Part shown: piece by piece, positions 6,603 through 13,990 of the stretch
Layout of the letters: each line of letters begins with the position of its first letter
Position numbering within the stretch: the stretch's first letter is position 1
Assembly: GCF_958445495.1 (NCBI RefSeq)
Contig: NZ_CAUCSQ010000048.1
Span: 1-29,121 of the forward strand
Direction: 5' to 3'
From: an uncultured Bacteroides sp.
Lineage (GTDB): Bacteria; Bacteroidota; Bacteroidia; Bacteroidales; Bacteroidaceae
DNA length: 29,121 bases
The notes under the pieces: model-generated
What the model saw: only the letters and a program-made list of their open reading frames with translations
The model's database searches: none
What the model was told of the DNA's origin: nothing
Program-made: the position numbers and the translations under genes

Positions 6603-7576
6603 AACGCAACATCGCTATCGTAGCAGGAGGAGATACCTCTGAAATCGTAGTTTCCCTGCGTAGCGCACAGGGTATTTATTCCTTTATCGATAAGGAAAAG
6701 TATAATTTGTACATAGTGGAGATGGAGGGGCGCCGGTGGGAGGTGCAATTGCCGGACGGAAACAAGGCGCCGGTGGACAGGAACGATTTTAGTTTCATGG
6801 ACGGGTCGGAGAAGGTTGTGTTCGACTTTGCTTATATCACTATCCATGGCACGCCAGGCGAAGATGGCCGTCTGCAGGGGTATTTTGATATGATGCGTAT
6901 TCCGTATTCCTGTTGCGGGGTGTTGGCAGCCGCCATCACTTACGATAAGTTTGCCTGTAACCAGTACTTGAAAGCTTTCGGTATGCGCATTGCCGAGTCT
7001 TTGTTGTTACGTCGGGGACAGACCATATCCGACGGAGAGGTGATGGAAAAAATCGGCTTGCCTTGTTTTATCAAGCCCAGCCTTGGAGGCTCAAGTTTCG
7101 GAATTACGAAGGTGAAGACGAAAGAACAAATCCAGCCGGCTATTGTTAAGGCTTTCGGAGAAGCGGAAGAGGTGGTTGTCGAGGCGTTCATGGAAGGGAC
7201 CGAATTGACTTGCGGTTGCTATAAGACGAAGGAGAAAAGTGTGGTGTTTCCGCCTACGGAGGTGGTGACGCATAATGAGTTTTTCGATTATGATGCCAAA
7301 TATAACGGGCAGGTGGACGAGATAACTCCTGCACGTATCTCGGAGGAGCTTACCCGGCGCGTACAAGCGTTAACTTCGGCTATTTATGATATACTGGGGT
7401 GTTCCGGCATTATCCGTGTGGATTACATTGTCACTGCCGGTGAAAAGATTAACCTCCTTGAGGTGAATACGACTCCGGGGATGACTGCAACGAGTTTTAT
7501 ACCGCAGCAAGTGCATGCGGCAGGTATGGAGATGAGGGATGTGATGACTGATATAATAGAAAACAAGTTCTCTTAA
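6599..7576 (+). CDS. ddl: D-alanine--D-alanine ligase
   Basis: ATP-grasp ligase of 325 residues that joins two D-alanines for peptidoglycan precursor synthesis in the cytoplasm. Near the N-terminus, GGDTSEIVVSLRSA matches the Ddl GGxSxExxVS signature with a T in place of the first S/T. The glycine-rich ATP loop KPSLGGSSFGITKV and the C-terminal metal/ATP motif EVNTTPGMTATS are intact. The start overlaps the rluD-like gene by 4 nt and the acyltransferase follows after 4 nt, so this is clearly an operon. Together with the PASTA gene it forms a small envelope cluster. There is no sign of a vancomycin-resistance D-Ala-D-Lac type cluster. Confidence 0.96.
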   Translation: MKRNIAIVAGGDTSEIVVSLRSAQGIYSFIDKEKYNLYIVEMEGRRWEVQLPDGNKAPVDRNDFSFMDGSEKVVFDFAYITIHGTPGEDGRLQGYFDMMRIPYSCCGVLAAAITYDKFACNQYLKAFGMRIAESLLLRRGQTISDGEVMEKIGLPCFIKPSLGGSSFGITKVKTKEQIQPAIVKAFGEAEEVVVEAFMEGTELTCGCYKTKEKSVVFPPTEVVTHNEFFDYDAKYNGQVDEITPARISEELTRRVQALTSAIYDILGCSGIIRVDYIVTAGEKINLLEVNTTPGMTATSFIPQQVHAAGMEMRDVMTDIIENKFS

Positions 7577-7580
7577 ACGT

Positions 7581-8729
7581 ATGGATATGACAGAGTTTGA
7601 TGAAATTCGTCCTTATAATGACGAGGAACTTCCTCAAATATTTGAGGAGCTGATTGCCGACCCGGCTTTCCGGCAGGCTGCTGTCGGGGCTATACCGGAT
7701 GTGCCGTTTGAACTTCTGGCACAGAAAATGCGTACTTGCAAGACTAAGCTTGATTTTCAGAAAGCGTTTTGTTACGGTATTCTGTGGAAGATAGTCCGGG
7801 AGCATACCGACGGGCTGACATTGAATCATACGGCTTTGCTGGATAAGGACAGAGCTTATACTTATGTCTCGAACCATCGGGATATTATTCTGGACTCGGG
7901 TTTTCTTTCCATATTGCTGGTCGATCAGGGAATGGATACGGTGGAGATAGCTATCGGCGATAACCTGCTGATTTACCCCTGGATTAAGAAACTGGTGCGT
8001 GTCAACAAGTCTTTCATTGTCCAGCGTGCGCTTTCCATGCGCCAGATGTTGGAAGCTTCGGCGAGAATGTCGCGTTATATGCATTATACCATTACGGAGA
8101 AAAAACAGTCTATCTGGATTGCGCAACGTGAAGGACGGGCGAAGGATTCGAACGACCGGACGCAAGACAGTGTATTGAAGATGTTGGCTATGGGCGGTGA
8201 GGGTGATTCGGTAGACCGTTTGATGGAAATGAATATGGTTCCGCTTGCCATTTCTTATGAGTACGACCCTTGTGATTTTCTCAAAGCGCAGGAGTTTCAA
8301 TTGAAAAGAGATGTGGAAGGGTATAAGAAAACGACGCAGGATGATTTGATTAACATGCAGACCGGGCTTTTCGGCTATAAGGGAAGAGTACATTTCCAAA
8401 CCGCTCCCTGCATAAATGAGGAATTGGGACGGATTGACCGTTCATTGCCGAAGCCCGAACTGTTTGCGGCCGTGTCGGCATGTATCGACCAGTGGATTTT
8501 TCGTAATTACAAGATGTATCCAGGCAATTACGTCGCTTATGACTGGTTGAACGGGACGACGGAGTTCGAGGGGACTTATTCGGCGGAAGAGAAACGGCGG
8601 TTTGTGGATTATATTGAGAGTCAGCTTGCCAAAATAACAATTCCCGGCAAAGATGAGGACTTTTTGCGTGAGAAGTTGTTGCTGATGTATGCCAATCCGT
8701 TAATCAATCATTTAGCTGCTTGCCGATGA
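7581..8729 (+). CDS. PlsC/PlsB-like glycerolipid acyltransferase
   Basis: A 382-residue acyltransferase-family protein, probably transferring acyl chains to a glycerophosphate or lysophospholipid at the membrane. Block I is SNHRDIILDSGF (97-108). Its histidine-to-aspartate spacing is HX5D (H99, D105), one residue longer than the classical HX4D, although H99 and D101 of NHRD could also serve. This gene therefore belongs to a divergent branch. The protein is longer than typical PlsC (about 240) and has no obvious transmembrane helix. It is packed between ddl (4-nt gap) and the NigD-like gene (ATGA overlap), so it belongs to the envelope operon. Exact substrate is not deducible. Confidence 0.78.
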   Translation: MDMTEFDEIRPYNDEELPQIFEELIADPAFRQAAVGAIPDVPFELLAQKMRTCKTKLDFQKAFCYGILWKIVREHTDGLTLNHTALLDKDRAYTYVSNHRDIILDSGFLSILLVDQGMDTVEIAIGDNLLIYPWIKKLVRVNKSFIVQRALSMRQMLEASARMSRYMHYTITEKKQSIWIAQREGRAKDSNDRTQDSVLKMLAMGGEGDSVDRLMEMNMVPLAISYEYDPCDFLKAQEFQLKRDVEGYKKTTQDDLINMQTGLFGYKGRVHFQTAPCINEELGRIDRSLPKPELFAAVSACIDQWIFRNYKMYPGNYVAYDWLNGTTEFEGTYSAEEKRRFVDYIESQLAKITIPGKDEDFLREKLLLMYANPLINHLAACR

Positions 8730-9430
8730 AAGGAAATAAGTTGCATAGGGTCTGGCTGTGGGGGATGCTTTTACTGATGGCCGCATGCGGAGATGACGAT
8801 TATTATTATCCTCCGGTCAAGCTTGAATTTGTCACGGTAAAGGCCGGCGAGGACGGGTGCATGCAGACGCTTATCCCGGATAAAGGAGAGGCATTGCCCG
8901 TATCCGAGGACCGCACGGGTTCTACCATTTCCCCGAACACTTTCAGGCGTGTGATGAGTAATTATCAAACGCTTTCGGAGGGAGGTACGGCTACAGCGGT
9001 TATTTATTCTCTGCAGTCACTTCTGACGCCGGTTCCCAAGCCGGCGGATGATGATGTCTATGAAGACGGCTTGAAGCATGACCCCGTAGAGATTGTCAGC
9101 ATTTGGTTGGGGAGAGATTACCTGAACATGATTTTGAGTATGAAGGTCAGTGGTAACAGGCAGCATGTGTTCGGTATAGTAGAGGATTTGACGGATTTTG
9201 AATCGGAAGGGGTGGTAGATATGTTGCTGTACCATAATGCAAACGGAGATGAAGAATTTTACAATCAACGGGTTTATGTTTCTGTCCCTTTGGAAAAATA
9301 TGCGGATGGCGTGAATTCCGGAGGGAAGATAACAGTTAAATTCAGGTATTACACGTATGAGGATGATAATGTCGTGGAATCCGACAAATATGCTGTTCCC
9401 GGATTTGAATATGTTCCGGGAGAAAACTGA
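8726..9430 (+). CDS. NigD-like lipoprotein
   Basis: A 234-residue lipoprotein of the NigD-like family common in Bacteroides. The ATG at 8726 overlaps the preceding stop (ATGA). A short basic N-terminus and hydrophobic stretch (VWLWGMLLLMAA) end at lipobox Cys21. The next residues, GDDDYYYP, are acid-rich, resembling the Bacteroidetes lipoprotein export signal, so the protein is probably on the cell surface. The block VKLEFVTVKAGEDG followed by MQTLIPDKGE is typical of the NigD N-terminal domain. The name comes from a bacteriocin-associated gene of Prevotella nigrescens, but no immunity function is established for the wider family. Confidence 0.85.
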   Translation: MKGNKLHRVWLWGMLLLMAACGDDDYYYPPVKLEFVTVKAGEDGCMQTLIPDKGEALPVSEDRTGSTISPNTFRRVMSNYQTLSEGGTATAVIYSLQSLLTPVPKPADDDVYEDGLKHDPVEIVSIWLGRDYLNMILSMKVSGNRQHVFGIVEDLTDFESEGVVDMLLYHNANGDEEFYNQRVYVSVPLEKYADGVNSGGKITVKFRYYTYEDDNVVESDKYAVPGFEYVPGEN

Positions 9431-9444
9431 AAGGATTAAGATAT

Positions 9445-9840
9445 ATGGTATTTAAAATGAATCAATGGGTTGTGGGACTGTTTTTGTTTCTTTCTTCTCT
9501 TTTCTCTTGCCAGCAGAAAGGGGATTTTAAGTCTATGGATGTGGAGGAGTTTGACGCTTTTATCCGAAATGAGGATGTGCAACGTCTGGATGTCCGTACT
9601 CTTGCGGAATATTCGGAAGGACATATCGTAAAAACGATTAACATCAATGTGATGGACGATTCTTTTGCCGCAATGGCCGATTCGTTACTGCAAAAGGACA
9701 AACCGGTAGCTGTGTATTGCCGTAGCGGCAAGCGGAGCAAGAAAGCAGCGACAATTTTGAGCGGGAAAGGATACAAAGTTTTTGAGCTTGACAAGGGATT
9801 CAATTCCTGGCAGGCGGCAGGAAAGGAAATTGAGCATTAA
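9445..9840 (+). CDS. Rhodanese-domain lipoprotein
   Basis: A single rhodanese domain on a lipid anchor; 131 residues from the ATG at 9445, or 127 from the more typical lipoprotein start at 9457. Counting from 9457, the signal sequence ends at lipobox Cys18 (LSSLFSC). The active-site loop CRSGKR (C88-R93) has the persulfide-forming cysteine and the six-residue length of sulfurtransferases. RLDVRTLAEYSEGHI is the classic rhodanese DVR/EY-x-x-GHI block. No acidic export signal follows the cysteine (QQKGD), so a periplasm-facing location is likely. The sulfur donor and acceptor are unknown. It lies 14 nt after the NigD-like gene and is the last gene of the + strand run. Confidence 0.9.
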   Translation: MVFKMNQWVVGLFLFLSSLFSCQQKGDFKSMDVEEFDAFIRNEDVQRLDVRTLAEYSEGHIVKTININVMDDSFAAMADSLLQKDKPVAVYCRSGKRSKKAATILSGKGYKVFELDKGFNSWQAAGKEIEH

Positions 9841-9880
9841 GGAAGGTCTTTTCTTTTCCTTTCTTCTTTGCCTCTCTTTA

Positions 9881-10588
9881 TTAGGGAGAGGCGGGATGGG
9901 CGGTGTATTCTATTCCTATCACGTAATAATGCGGTATGTCTTCAAGTATTGCCGCTTTCATGTCCGGGTCTATTTCCCTTTCTCCACAAAAACGGATAAT
10001 GTCGTACTTTTTATCCAGCCAGGCGGAGCCGTATAATACCAACGGTATCTTGAAGTGTTCCGTCTCTTTGACTGCCTGGAATTTGAAGGGACGCGGATAA
10101 TAATTGTAAGAGTGGTATTTCTCTACCGGTCTTAGTTTTAACGGTGTGCCTCCTTGCATGACTCCCGGTACGTGAATGGTACAGACTGAGGTGGAATCAT
10201 CGGTTTTCCGGAGGTATATAGCCAGTTCCTTGATTTCTTCCCATTCGTTTTTTCCTTCCGGAATGTGTTTTATCTTCCGGAATGCCTGGCGGTGTTCTTC
10301 CGGCACTTCATCCAAGGATGCGATGTTTTTGCCGAGCCTGATGCTATGTGCTTGTTTGGGAGATTTGCCTTTCTCGTATTCGTCCACATAGAGACTGACT
10401 GTATAGGTCTTGTTCAGAAACTCTTTCAGATCGAAGCGGAAGATATGTACATTCATCGCTTCCAAGACATTGTAAATGTCTTCCAATTGCGGTTCTGATT
10501 TGATTACCTGAGGGGCTTTTTCCTGTGCGTCTGCTATGCCGGCGGCAAGCAGGCATAGCAGGGTGGCTATGAGTTTATTTTTAATCAT
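9881..10588 (-). CDS. Secreted protein of unknown function downstream of argF'
   Basis: I do not recognise this 235-residue protein with confidence; it resembles Bacteroides-restricted DUF families. It has a signal peptide (MIKNKLIATLLCLLAAG, cleavage near DAQ at 20-22) and no lipobox, so it is probably periplasmic. The mature protein is mixed alpha/beta in character with aromatic-rich patches (YHSYNYYPRPF about 160-170). It has only two cysteines in the mature part and no recognisable catalytic motif. Its ATG is 4 nt after the argF' stop, so it is probably co-transcribed with proA-argF'. Nothing ties its function to amino acid synthesis except position. Confidence 0.8.
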   Translation of the reverse strand: MIKNKLIATLLCLLAAGIADAQEKAPQVIKSEPQLEDIYNVLEAMNVHIFRFDLKEFLNKTYTVSLYVDEYEKGKSPKQAHSIRLGKNIASLDEVPEEHRQAFRKIKHIPEGKNEWEEIKELAIYLRKTDDSTSVCTIHVPGVMQGGTPLKLRPVEKYHSYNYYPRPFKFQAVKETEHFKIPLVLYGSAWLDKKYDIIRFCGEREIDPDMKAAILEDIPHYYVIGIEYTAHPASP

Positions 10589-10592
10589 TGTG

Positions 10593-11546
10593 TCAGATGT
10601 TTTGCAGTAATCTTTTCAGTACAACCGTAGCTGATATTTCCCGGTTGGCGGCTTCGGGGATAACGATTGATTGCGGGCTTTCAATGACATCATCTGTAAC
10701 AATCATGTTTCTACGAACCGGAAGACAGTGCATGAAATAGGCGTTGTTGGTGACTGCCATTTGCCGATCACTGACTGTCCATTCGCGGTCTTTGCTCAAT
10801 ATCTGCCCATAGTTGTCACCTGTGTATGCAGCCCAGTTTTTGGCGTATATGAAGTCGGCGCCTTCAAATGCTTTCATCTGGTCGTATTCTACTCTAGCAT
10901 TTCCGACGAATTGCGGAGCCAATTCATATCCTTCGGGGTGTGTAATGACGAATTCATAGTCCGTTGCATTCATCCATTCCGCAAAGGAATTAGGAACTGC
11001 CTGCGGTAACGGGCGCGGATGCGGGGCCCATGTCATAACGACTTTGGGACATACGGTTTTCTTGTATTCTTCAATGGTAATCAGGTCTGCAAAGCTTTGT
11101 AAAGGATGGCGGGTAGCTGCTTCCATCGAAAATACCGGACGTCCTGAATATTGGATGAACTGGTTGAGGATGGTTTCCTGATAGTCGAAATCCCGGTTTT
11201 CAAAACGGGCGAATGAGCGTACTCCGATGATGTCGCAATAGCAGCCCATCACAGGGATTGCTTCGAGCAGGTGTTCGGGCTTGTCGCCGTCCATGATGAC
11301 ACCGCGTTCGGTCTCCAGCTTCCAGGCGCCTTGGTTGATATCCAGCACGATGACATTCATGCCCAGGTTGAGTGCGGCTTTCTGGGTGCTGAGGCGGGTA
11401 CGCAGGCTGGAGTTGAAAAAAATCATCATTAATGTCTTGTTCCGGCCTAATTCTACGTATTTAAAACGCTCTTTTTTAATTTCGAATGCTTCCGCAAGGG
11501 CAGATTTTAAATCGCCGATGTCCTGTACACAAGTAAATTTTTTCAT
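10593..11546 (-). CDS. argF': N-succinylornithine carbamoyltransferase
   Basis: A 317-residue carbamoyltransferase of the SOTCase type described in Bacteroides fragilis, which carbamoylates N-succinyl-L-ornithine rather than ornithine. The start at 11546 gives the family N-terminus (MKKFTCVQDI); the longer frame up to 11738 overlaps proA and is rejected. The carbamoyl-phosphate loop is SSLRTR (46-51) instead of STRT, HPLQ is at 147-150 and HCLP at 273-276. Residue 90 is proline (DGDKP, 86-90), the position reported to separate succinyl-specific from acetyl-specific (Glu) enzymes. It follows proA by 31 nt. Arginine synthesis would be completed by argH, also in this window. Confidence 0.93.
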   Translation of the reverse strand: MKKFTCVQDIGDLKSALAEAFEIKKERFKYVELGRNKTLMMIFFNSSLRTRLSTQKAALNLGMNVIVLDINQGAWKLETERGVIMDGDKPEHLLEAIPVMGCYCDIIGVRSFARFENRDFDYQETILNQFIQYSGRPVFSMEAATRHPLQSFADLITIEEYKKTVCPKVVMTWAPHPRPLPQAVPNSFAEWMNATDYEFVITHPEGYELAPQFVGNARVEYDQMKAFEGADFIYAKNWAAYTGDNYGQILSKDREWTVSDRQMAVTNNAYFMHCLPVRRNMIVTDDVIESPQSIVIPEAANREISATVVLKRLLQNI

Positions 11547-11577
11547 TTTATCTATTATTAATGCATTATTATAGGTT

Positions 11578-12831
11578 CTACCATCTTGTTTGCCCGTCTC
11601 CTTCAATGACCCATTTGTAAGAGGTGAGCTCTTCCAGTCCCATCGGCCCGCGTGCGTGCAGTTTCTGGGTACTGATGCCGATTTCGGCTCCCAACCCGAA
11701 TTGTGCCCCGTCAGTAAAGGCGGTGGATACATTCGCATATACGCAGGCTGCGTCTACTATTCGAGTAAACAAAGCGGCTCTTTCCTTGTTTTCGGTGACG
11801 ATACATTCGCTGTGTTTGGAACTGTTTTCTCGGATATGTCCTAAGGCTTCTTCGAAACTGCTTACGGTCTTGACGGCCATTTTATAGTCCAGGAATTCGG
11901 TTCCGAAACTTTCTTCCGTTGCCGGTTGCAGCAGTTCGGCGGGATAGCAGCCTTCCAGTGTCCGGTAAGCCTGCGGGTCGGCATAGATAATCACATGGCT
12001 GTCTTTCAACTTTTCGCAGAGTGCGGGAAGGTCGGCAAGCCTTTTCTCGTGTATGATGGTACAGTCCAATGCATTGCACACGCTGACCCGGCGGGTTTTT
12101 GCGTTATGGATAATGGCTGCTCCTTTATTGATGTCTCCGTATTCGTCGAAATAGGTATGGCAGATGCCGGCTCCCGTTTCAATGACCGGTATTTTGGCAT
12201 TGTCGCGCACGAAATTTATCAGGTTGCCACTTCCTCGGGGGATGAGCAGGTCTACATAGCCTGTTGCGTTCAGTAGTGCTGCCGTGGCTTCTCTGTCGGC
12301 GGGAAGCAGTTCTGCAATGTGCGGGTTGACATTGAACTTTTCCAGTATTTTATGAATCACGCTGGCTATGGCACGGTTGGAAAAGTCCGCGTCGCTCCCT
12401 CCTTTCAGTATGCAGGCGTTCCCGCTTTTCAGGCACAGGGAGAATACATCGAAACTGACGTTGGGACGTGCTTCGTAGATGATTCCTATCACACCGAAGG
12501 GAACGCTTGTTTTAATCAGTCTCATGCCGTTAGGCCGGACGGTTTCTTTCAATATCCTGCCCACAGGAGAGGGAAGGGTCGCTACATTGCGCATATCGGC
12601 TGCAATACCCTTCAAACGCTCTTCCGTCAATTTCAACCGGTCGTACTTCGGATTATTCTTGTCCATCCGTGCGAGGTCTTTTTCATTCTCTGCAAGAATG
12701 AAGGGGGTCTCTGCAATTGCCGCATCCGCCACTGCGTTTAAAATCTGATTGATAGTATCATCGTTCAGTAAGGCTAATTCCCGGCTCGCTGCCTGTACCA
12801 CAGCAAAGGTCTCATTTAAATTTGTAGTCAT
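11578..12831 (-). CDS. proA: Glutamate-5-semialdehyde dehydrogenase (gamma-glutamyl phosphate reductase)
   Basis: ProA of 417 residues, the normal length, which reduces gamma-glutamyl phosphate with NADPH to glutamate semialdehyde in proline synthesis. The aldehyde-dehydrogenase fold shows GVIGIIYEARPNV (113-125) and the catalytic cysteine C252 in RRVSVCNALD. The C-terminal ARGPMGLEELTSYKW block is diagnostic for ProA. It is followed by argF' after 31 nt. Its partner proB lies upstream on the same strand but is separated by about 1.15 kb containing a lipoprotein gene. A -7 box at 12870-12877 suggests that proA has its own promoter. Confidence 0.97.
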   Translation of the reverse strand: MTTNLNETFAVVQAASRELALLNDDTINQILNAVADAAIAETPFILAENEKDLARMDKNNPKYDRLKLTEERLKGIAADMRNVATLPSPVGRILKETVRPNGMRLIKTSVPFGVIGIIYEARPNVSFDVFSLCLKSGNACILKGGSDADFSNRAIASVIHKILEKFNVNPHIAELLPADREATAALLNATGYVDLLIPRGSGNLINFVRDNAKIPVIETGAGICHTYFDEYGDINKGAAIIHNAKTRRVSVCNALDCTIIHEKRLADLPALCEKLKDSHVIIYADPQAYRTLEGCYPAELLQPATEESFGTEFLDYKMAVKTVSSFEEALGHIRENSSKHSECIVTENKERAALFTRIVDAACVYANVSTAFTDGAQFGLGAEIGISTQKLHARGPMGLEELTSYKWVIEGDGQTRW

Positions 12832-12869
12832 TTACTCCTTTTTTGCGTTAAATGGAAAGAAAAACAATG

Positions 12870-12877
12870 CAAATATA
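12870..12877 (-). promoter_or_regulatory. -7 box (TATATTTG) for proA-argF'
   Basis: On the - strand TATATTTG matches TAnnTTTG, 38 nt before the proA ATG. No clear -33 TTTG is seen. If active, proA-argF' are transcribed independently of proB. Confidence 0.5.
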
Positions 12878-13181
12878 GTGAATGATGTGAATAAAACAGG
12901 TTGAATATTGAAATAAATGTTGCTCTTTACTGATAATATTCCTTTTTAAACTAAGGAGTGAAAAAGGGAACCGGGAAAGGAGAGGAGTATTTATCCCTGT
13001 TTCTTATAAAATTCCGTTCTGTCAGTATCCGGGTCAGTTTAAAAGTTCTTTGGGTTTTATGTTTCATCAGATTTTGTCCGGTGTGGCTTTTTGCAAAGTG
13101 AATAACGAAGGTATGCAAGACTAGACTGTGTATTCAGAAAAGTGACGGATTGTAACAGGTAAACATAAAAGAACCGTATCA
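12878..13181. other. Gene-poor stretch between proA and the lipoprotein gene
   Basis: I see no intact gene, RNA or clear repeat here. In the - strand frame of the lipoprotein gene there is an open stretch of about 75 codons after a stop near 13135. Its translation does not resemble a known protein and it is not called. The region is AT-rich and may be sequence left after decay of the adjacent gene. Confidence 0.4.
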
Positions 13182-13335
13182 AACTCTATTTTGGCGGGGA
13201 TAGCCGGGTTTCAGATTAAAGATTAGAAATTCACCTTCTCCCAAATAGGGTTCTGGCTTTACCTTTGCATCATCAGGTATTTATAACTCCAAAGTCTTTA
13301 TCTGACTCAGCTAAAAAACGAGATTGTCCTAACCT
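13182..13335 (-). pseudogene. Possible decayed 3' continuation of the lipoprotein gene
   Basis: Past the lipoprotein stop (13329-13331), plausible protein-like sequence appears in two frames. Positions 13335-13276 read LGQSRFLAESDKDFGVINT in a shifted frame. Positions 13274-13182 read DDAKVKPEPYLGEGEFLIFN and then LKPGYP in the original frame. A missing base near 13332 and an extra base near 13275 would connect the three segments without stops. This pattern suggests a gene interrupted by two compensating frameshifts, but the segments are short and chance open frames are possible. Confidence 0.3.
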
Positions 13336-13751
13336 TTGCTATATAAAGGAAGCCCATAAAATATGCTGTCATTCCGTACGATGTGGTATGGACGTTCTTT
13401 ATATTCCAGGAAGCTGCAATCGAAACGGTATGTATAGCTTTCGATTAATCCGATTTCTATTTGGTATGGATTGTCGAAAAGGTTTGAGGCGTAGGGTTGG
13501 AAGGAGGTGAGCCCTTTTCCTCTCCAGAATACGTTGACTGCATATATCTCATCAGCCGGTGTGGAGGTGGAACGATTTAAGGGTTGTTCGTCTATTTCAA
13601 GAAAAGGGGTTATGTTTAGGCTGACATTAAACTCTTTACCGCTTGGAAATGTTGGTGTGAAGTTTGTTTCGGGTTTGTTTTTACCGTTTTCGCAAGATAG
13701 GGCTGAGAGTGTGAATATGACGAATATGAAGTTCCGGTATTTTAGTCGCAT
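13329..13751 (-). CDS. Small lipoprotein of unknown function, possibly truncated
   Basis: A 140-residue predicted lipoprotein that I cannot assign to a family. The signal sequence (MRLKYRNFIFVIFTLSALSC) ends in a lipobox with Cys20, followed by ENGKNKPE. The mature part contains a beta-rich segment (EIYAVNVFWRG about 88-98; YQIEIGLIESYTYRFDCSF about 116-134) reminiscent of Bacteroides fimbrillin-like or cell-surface lipoproteins, though that is only an impression. The C-terminus ends abruptly after LYSKG and possible coding sequence continues beyond it, so the gene may be broken. A near-perfect promoter precedes it. It sits between proB and proA, which are normally adjacent in many bacteria. 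Confidence 0.65.
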   Translation of the reverse strand: MRLKYRNFIFVIFTLSALSCENGKNKPETNFTPTFPSGKEFNVSLNITPFLEIDEQPLNRSTSTPADEIYAVNVFWRGKGLTSFQPYASNLFDNPYQIEIGLIESYTYRFDCSFLEYKERPYHIVRNDSIFYGLPLYSKG

Positions 13752-13776
13752 GGAGGCATGTTGTTTTGTTCGGATA

Positions 13777-13807
13777 CAAATGTACTGTTTTTATGTTCTG
13801 TTGCAAA
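13777..13807 (-). promoter_or_regulatory. Promoter of the small lipoprotein gene
   Basis: On the - strand, TTTG (13804-13807) is followed after 19 nt by TACATTTG (13777-13784), matching both sigma-ABfr elements. It lies 25 nt upstream of the lipoprotein ATG, which argues that the gene is or was expressed. Confidence 0.72.
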
Positions 13808-13881
13808 TAAAGTTCCTGTATTTCTGTTTGTTGTGTTACTAGGAGAGATTTTATGGGGGGATACGGGACCACAGTCCGCTT

Positions 13882-13901
13882 CCGGACAGATATCTGTCCG
13901 G
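13882..13901. repeat. 20-bp perfect palindrome
   Basis: CCGGACAGATATCTGTCCGG equals its own reverse complement over all 20 bases. It lies between the proB stop (13991) and the lipoprotein promoter (13777-13807). As RNA it would form an 8-bp stem with an ATAT loop, and a second small GGAC/GTCC hairpin lies beside it (13867-13878). No T run follows on either strand. It could be a proB terminator or a dimeric operator. Confidence 0.6.
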
Positions 13902-13990
13902 GTGATGGGTGTCTGTAGCGATGTGGCTGAAACAGTTCATCGGAAACACAAGGATGAGGCTGTTTGGTAGAGAAAACTCTCTGCCGATAG

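Noticed and set aside
8726..9430. Bacteriocin immunity system suggested by the NigD name
   Set aside because: There is no bacteriocin precursor, processing peptidase or transporter nearby, and NigD-like lipoproteins are widespread in Bacteroides without any shown immunity role.
9870..9892. Hairpin GCCTCTC/GAGAGGC at the convergent rhodanese-unknown gene ends
   Set aside because: The 7-bp stem is real but overlaps the stop codon of the - strand gene and has no T run on either side, so I do not call it a terminator.
11547..11738. Longer start for argF' overlapping proA
   Set aside because: The added 64 residues lie opposite-frame within the proA 3' end and do not resemble carbamoyltransferases. 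The ATG at 11546 gives the family N-terminus and correct Pro90 numbering.
13260..13267. TACCTTTG on the + strand as a promoter
   Set aside because: It matches the -7 consensus but has no -33 box. The only downstream + frame (13265-13510) runs opposite the lipoprotein gene and is not protein-like. The bases are explained by the possible coding remnant on the - strand.
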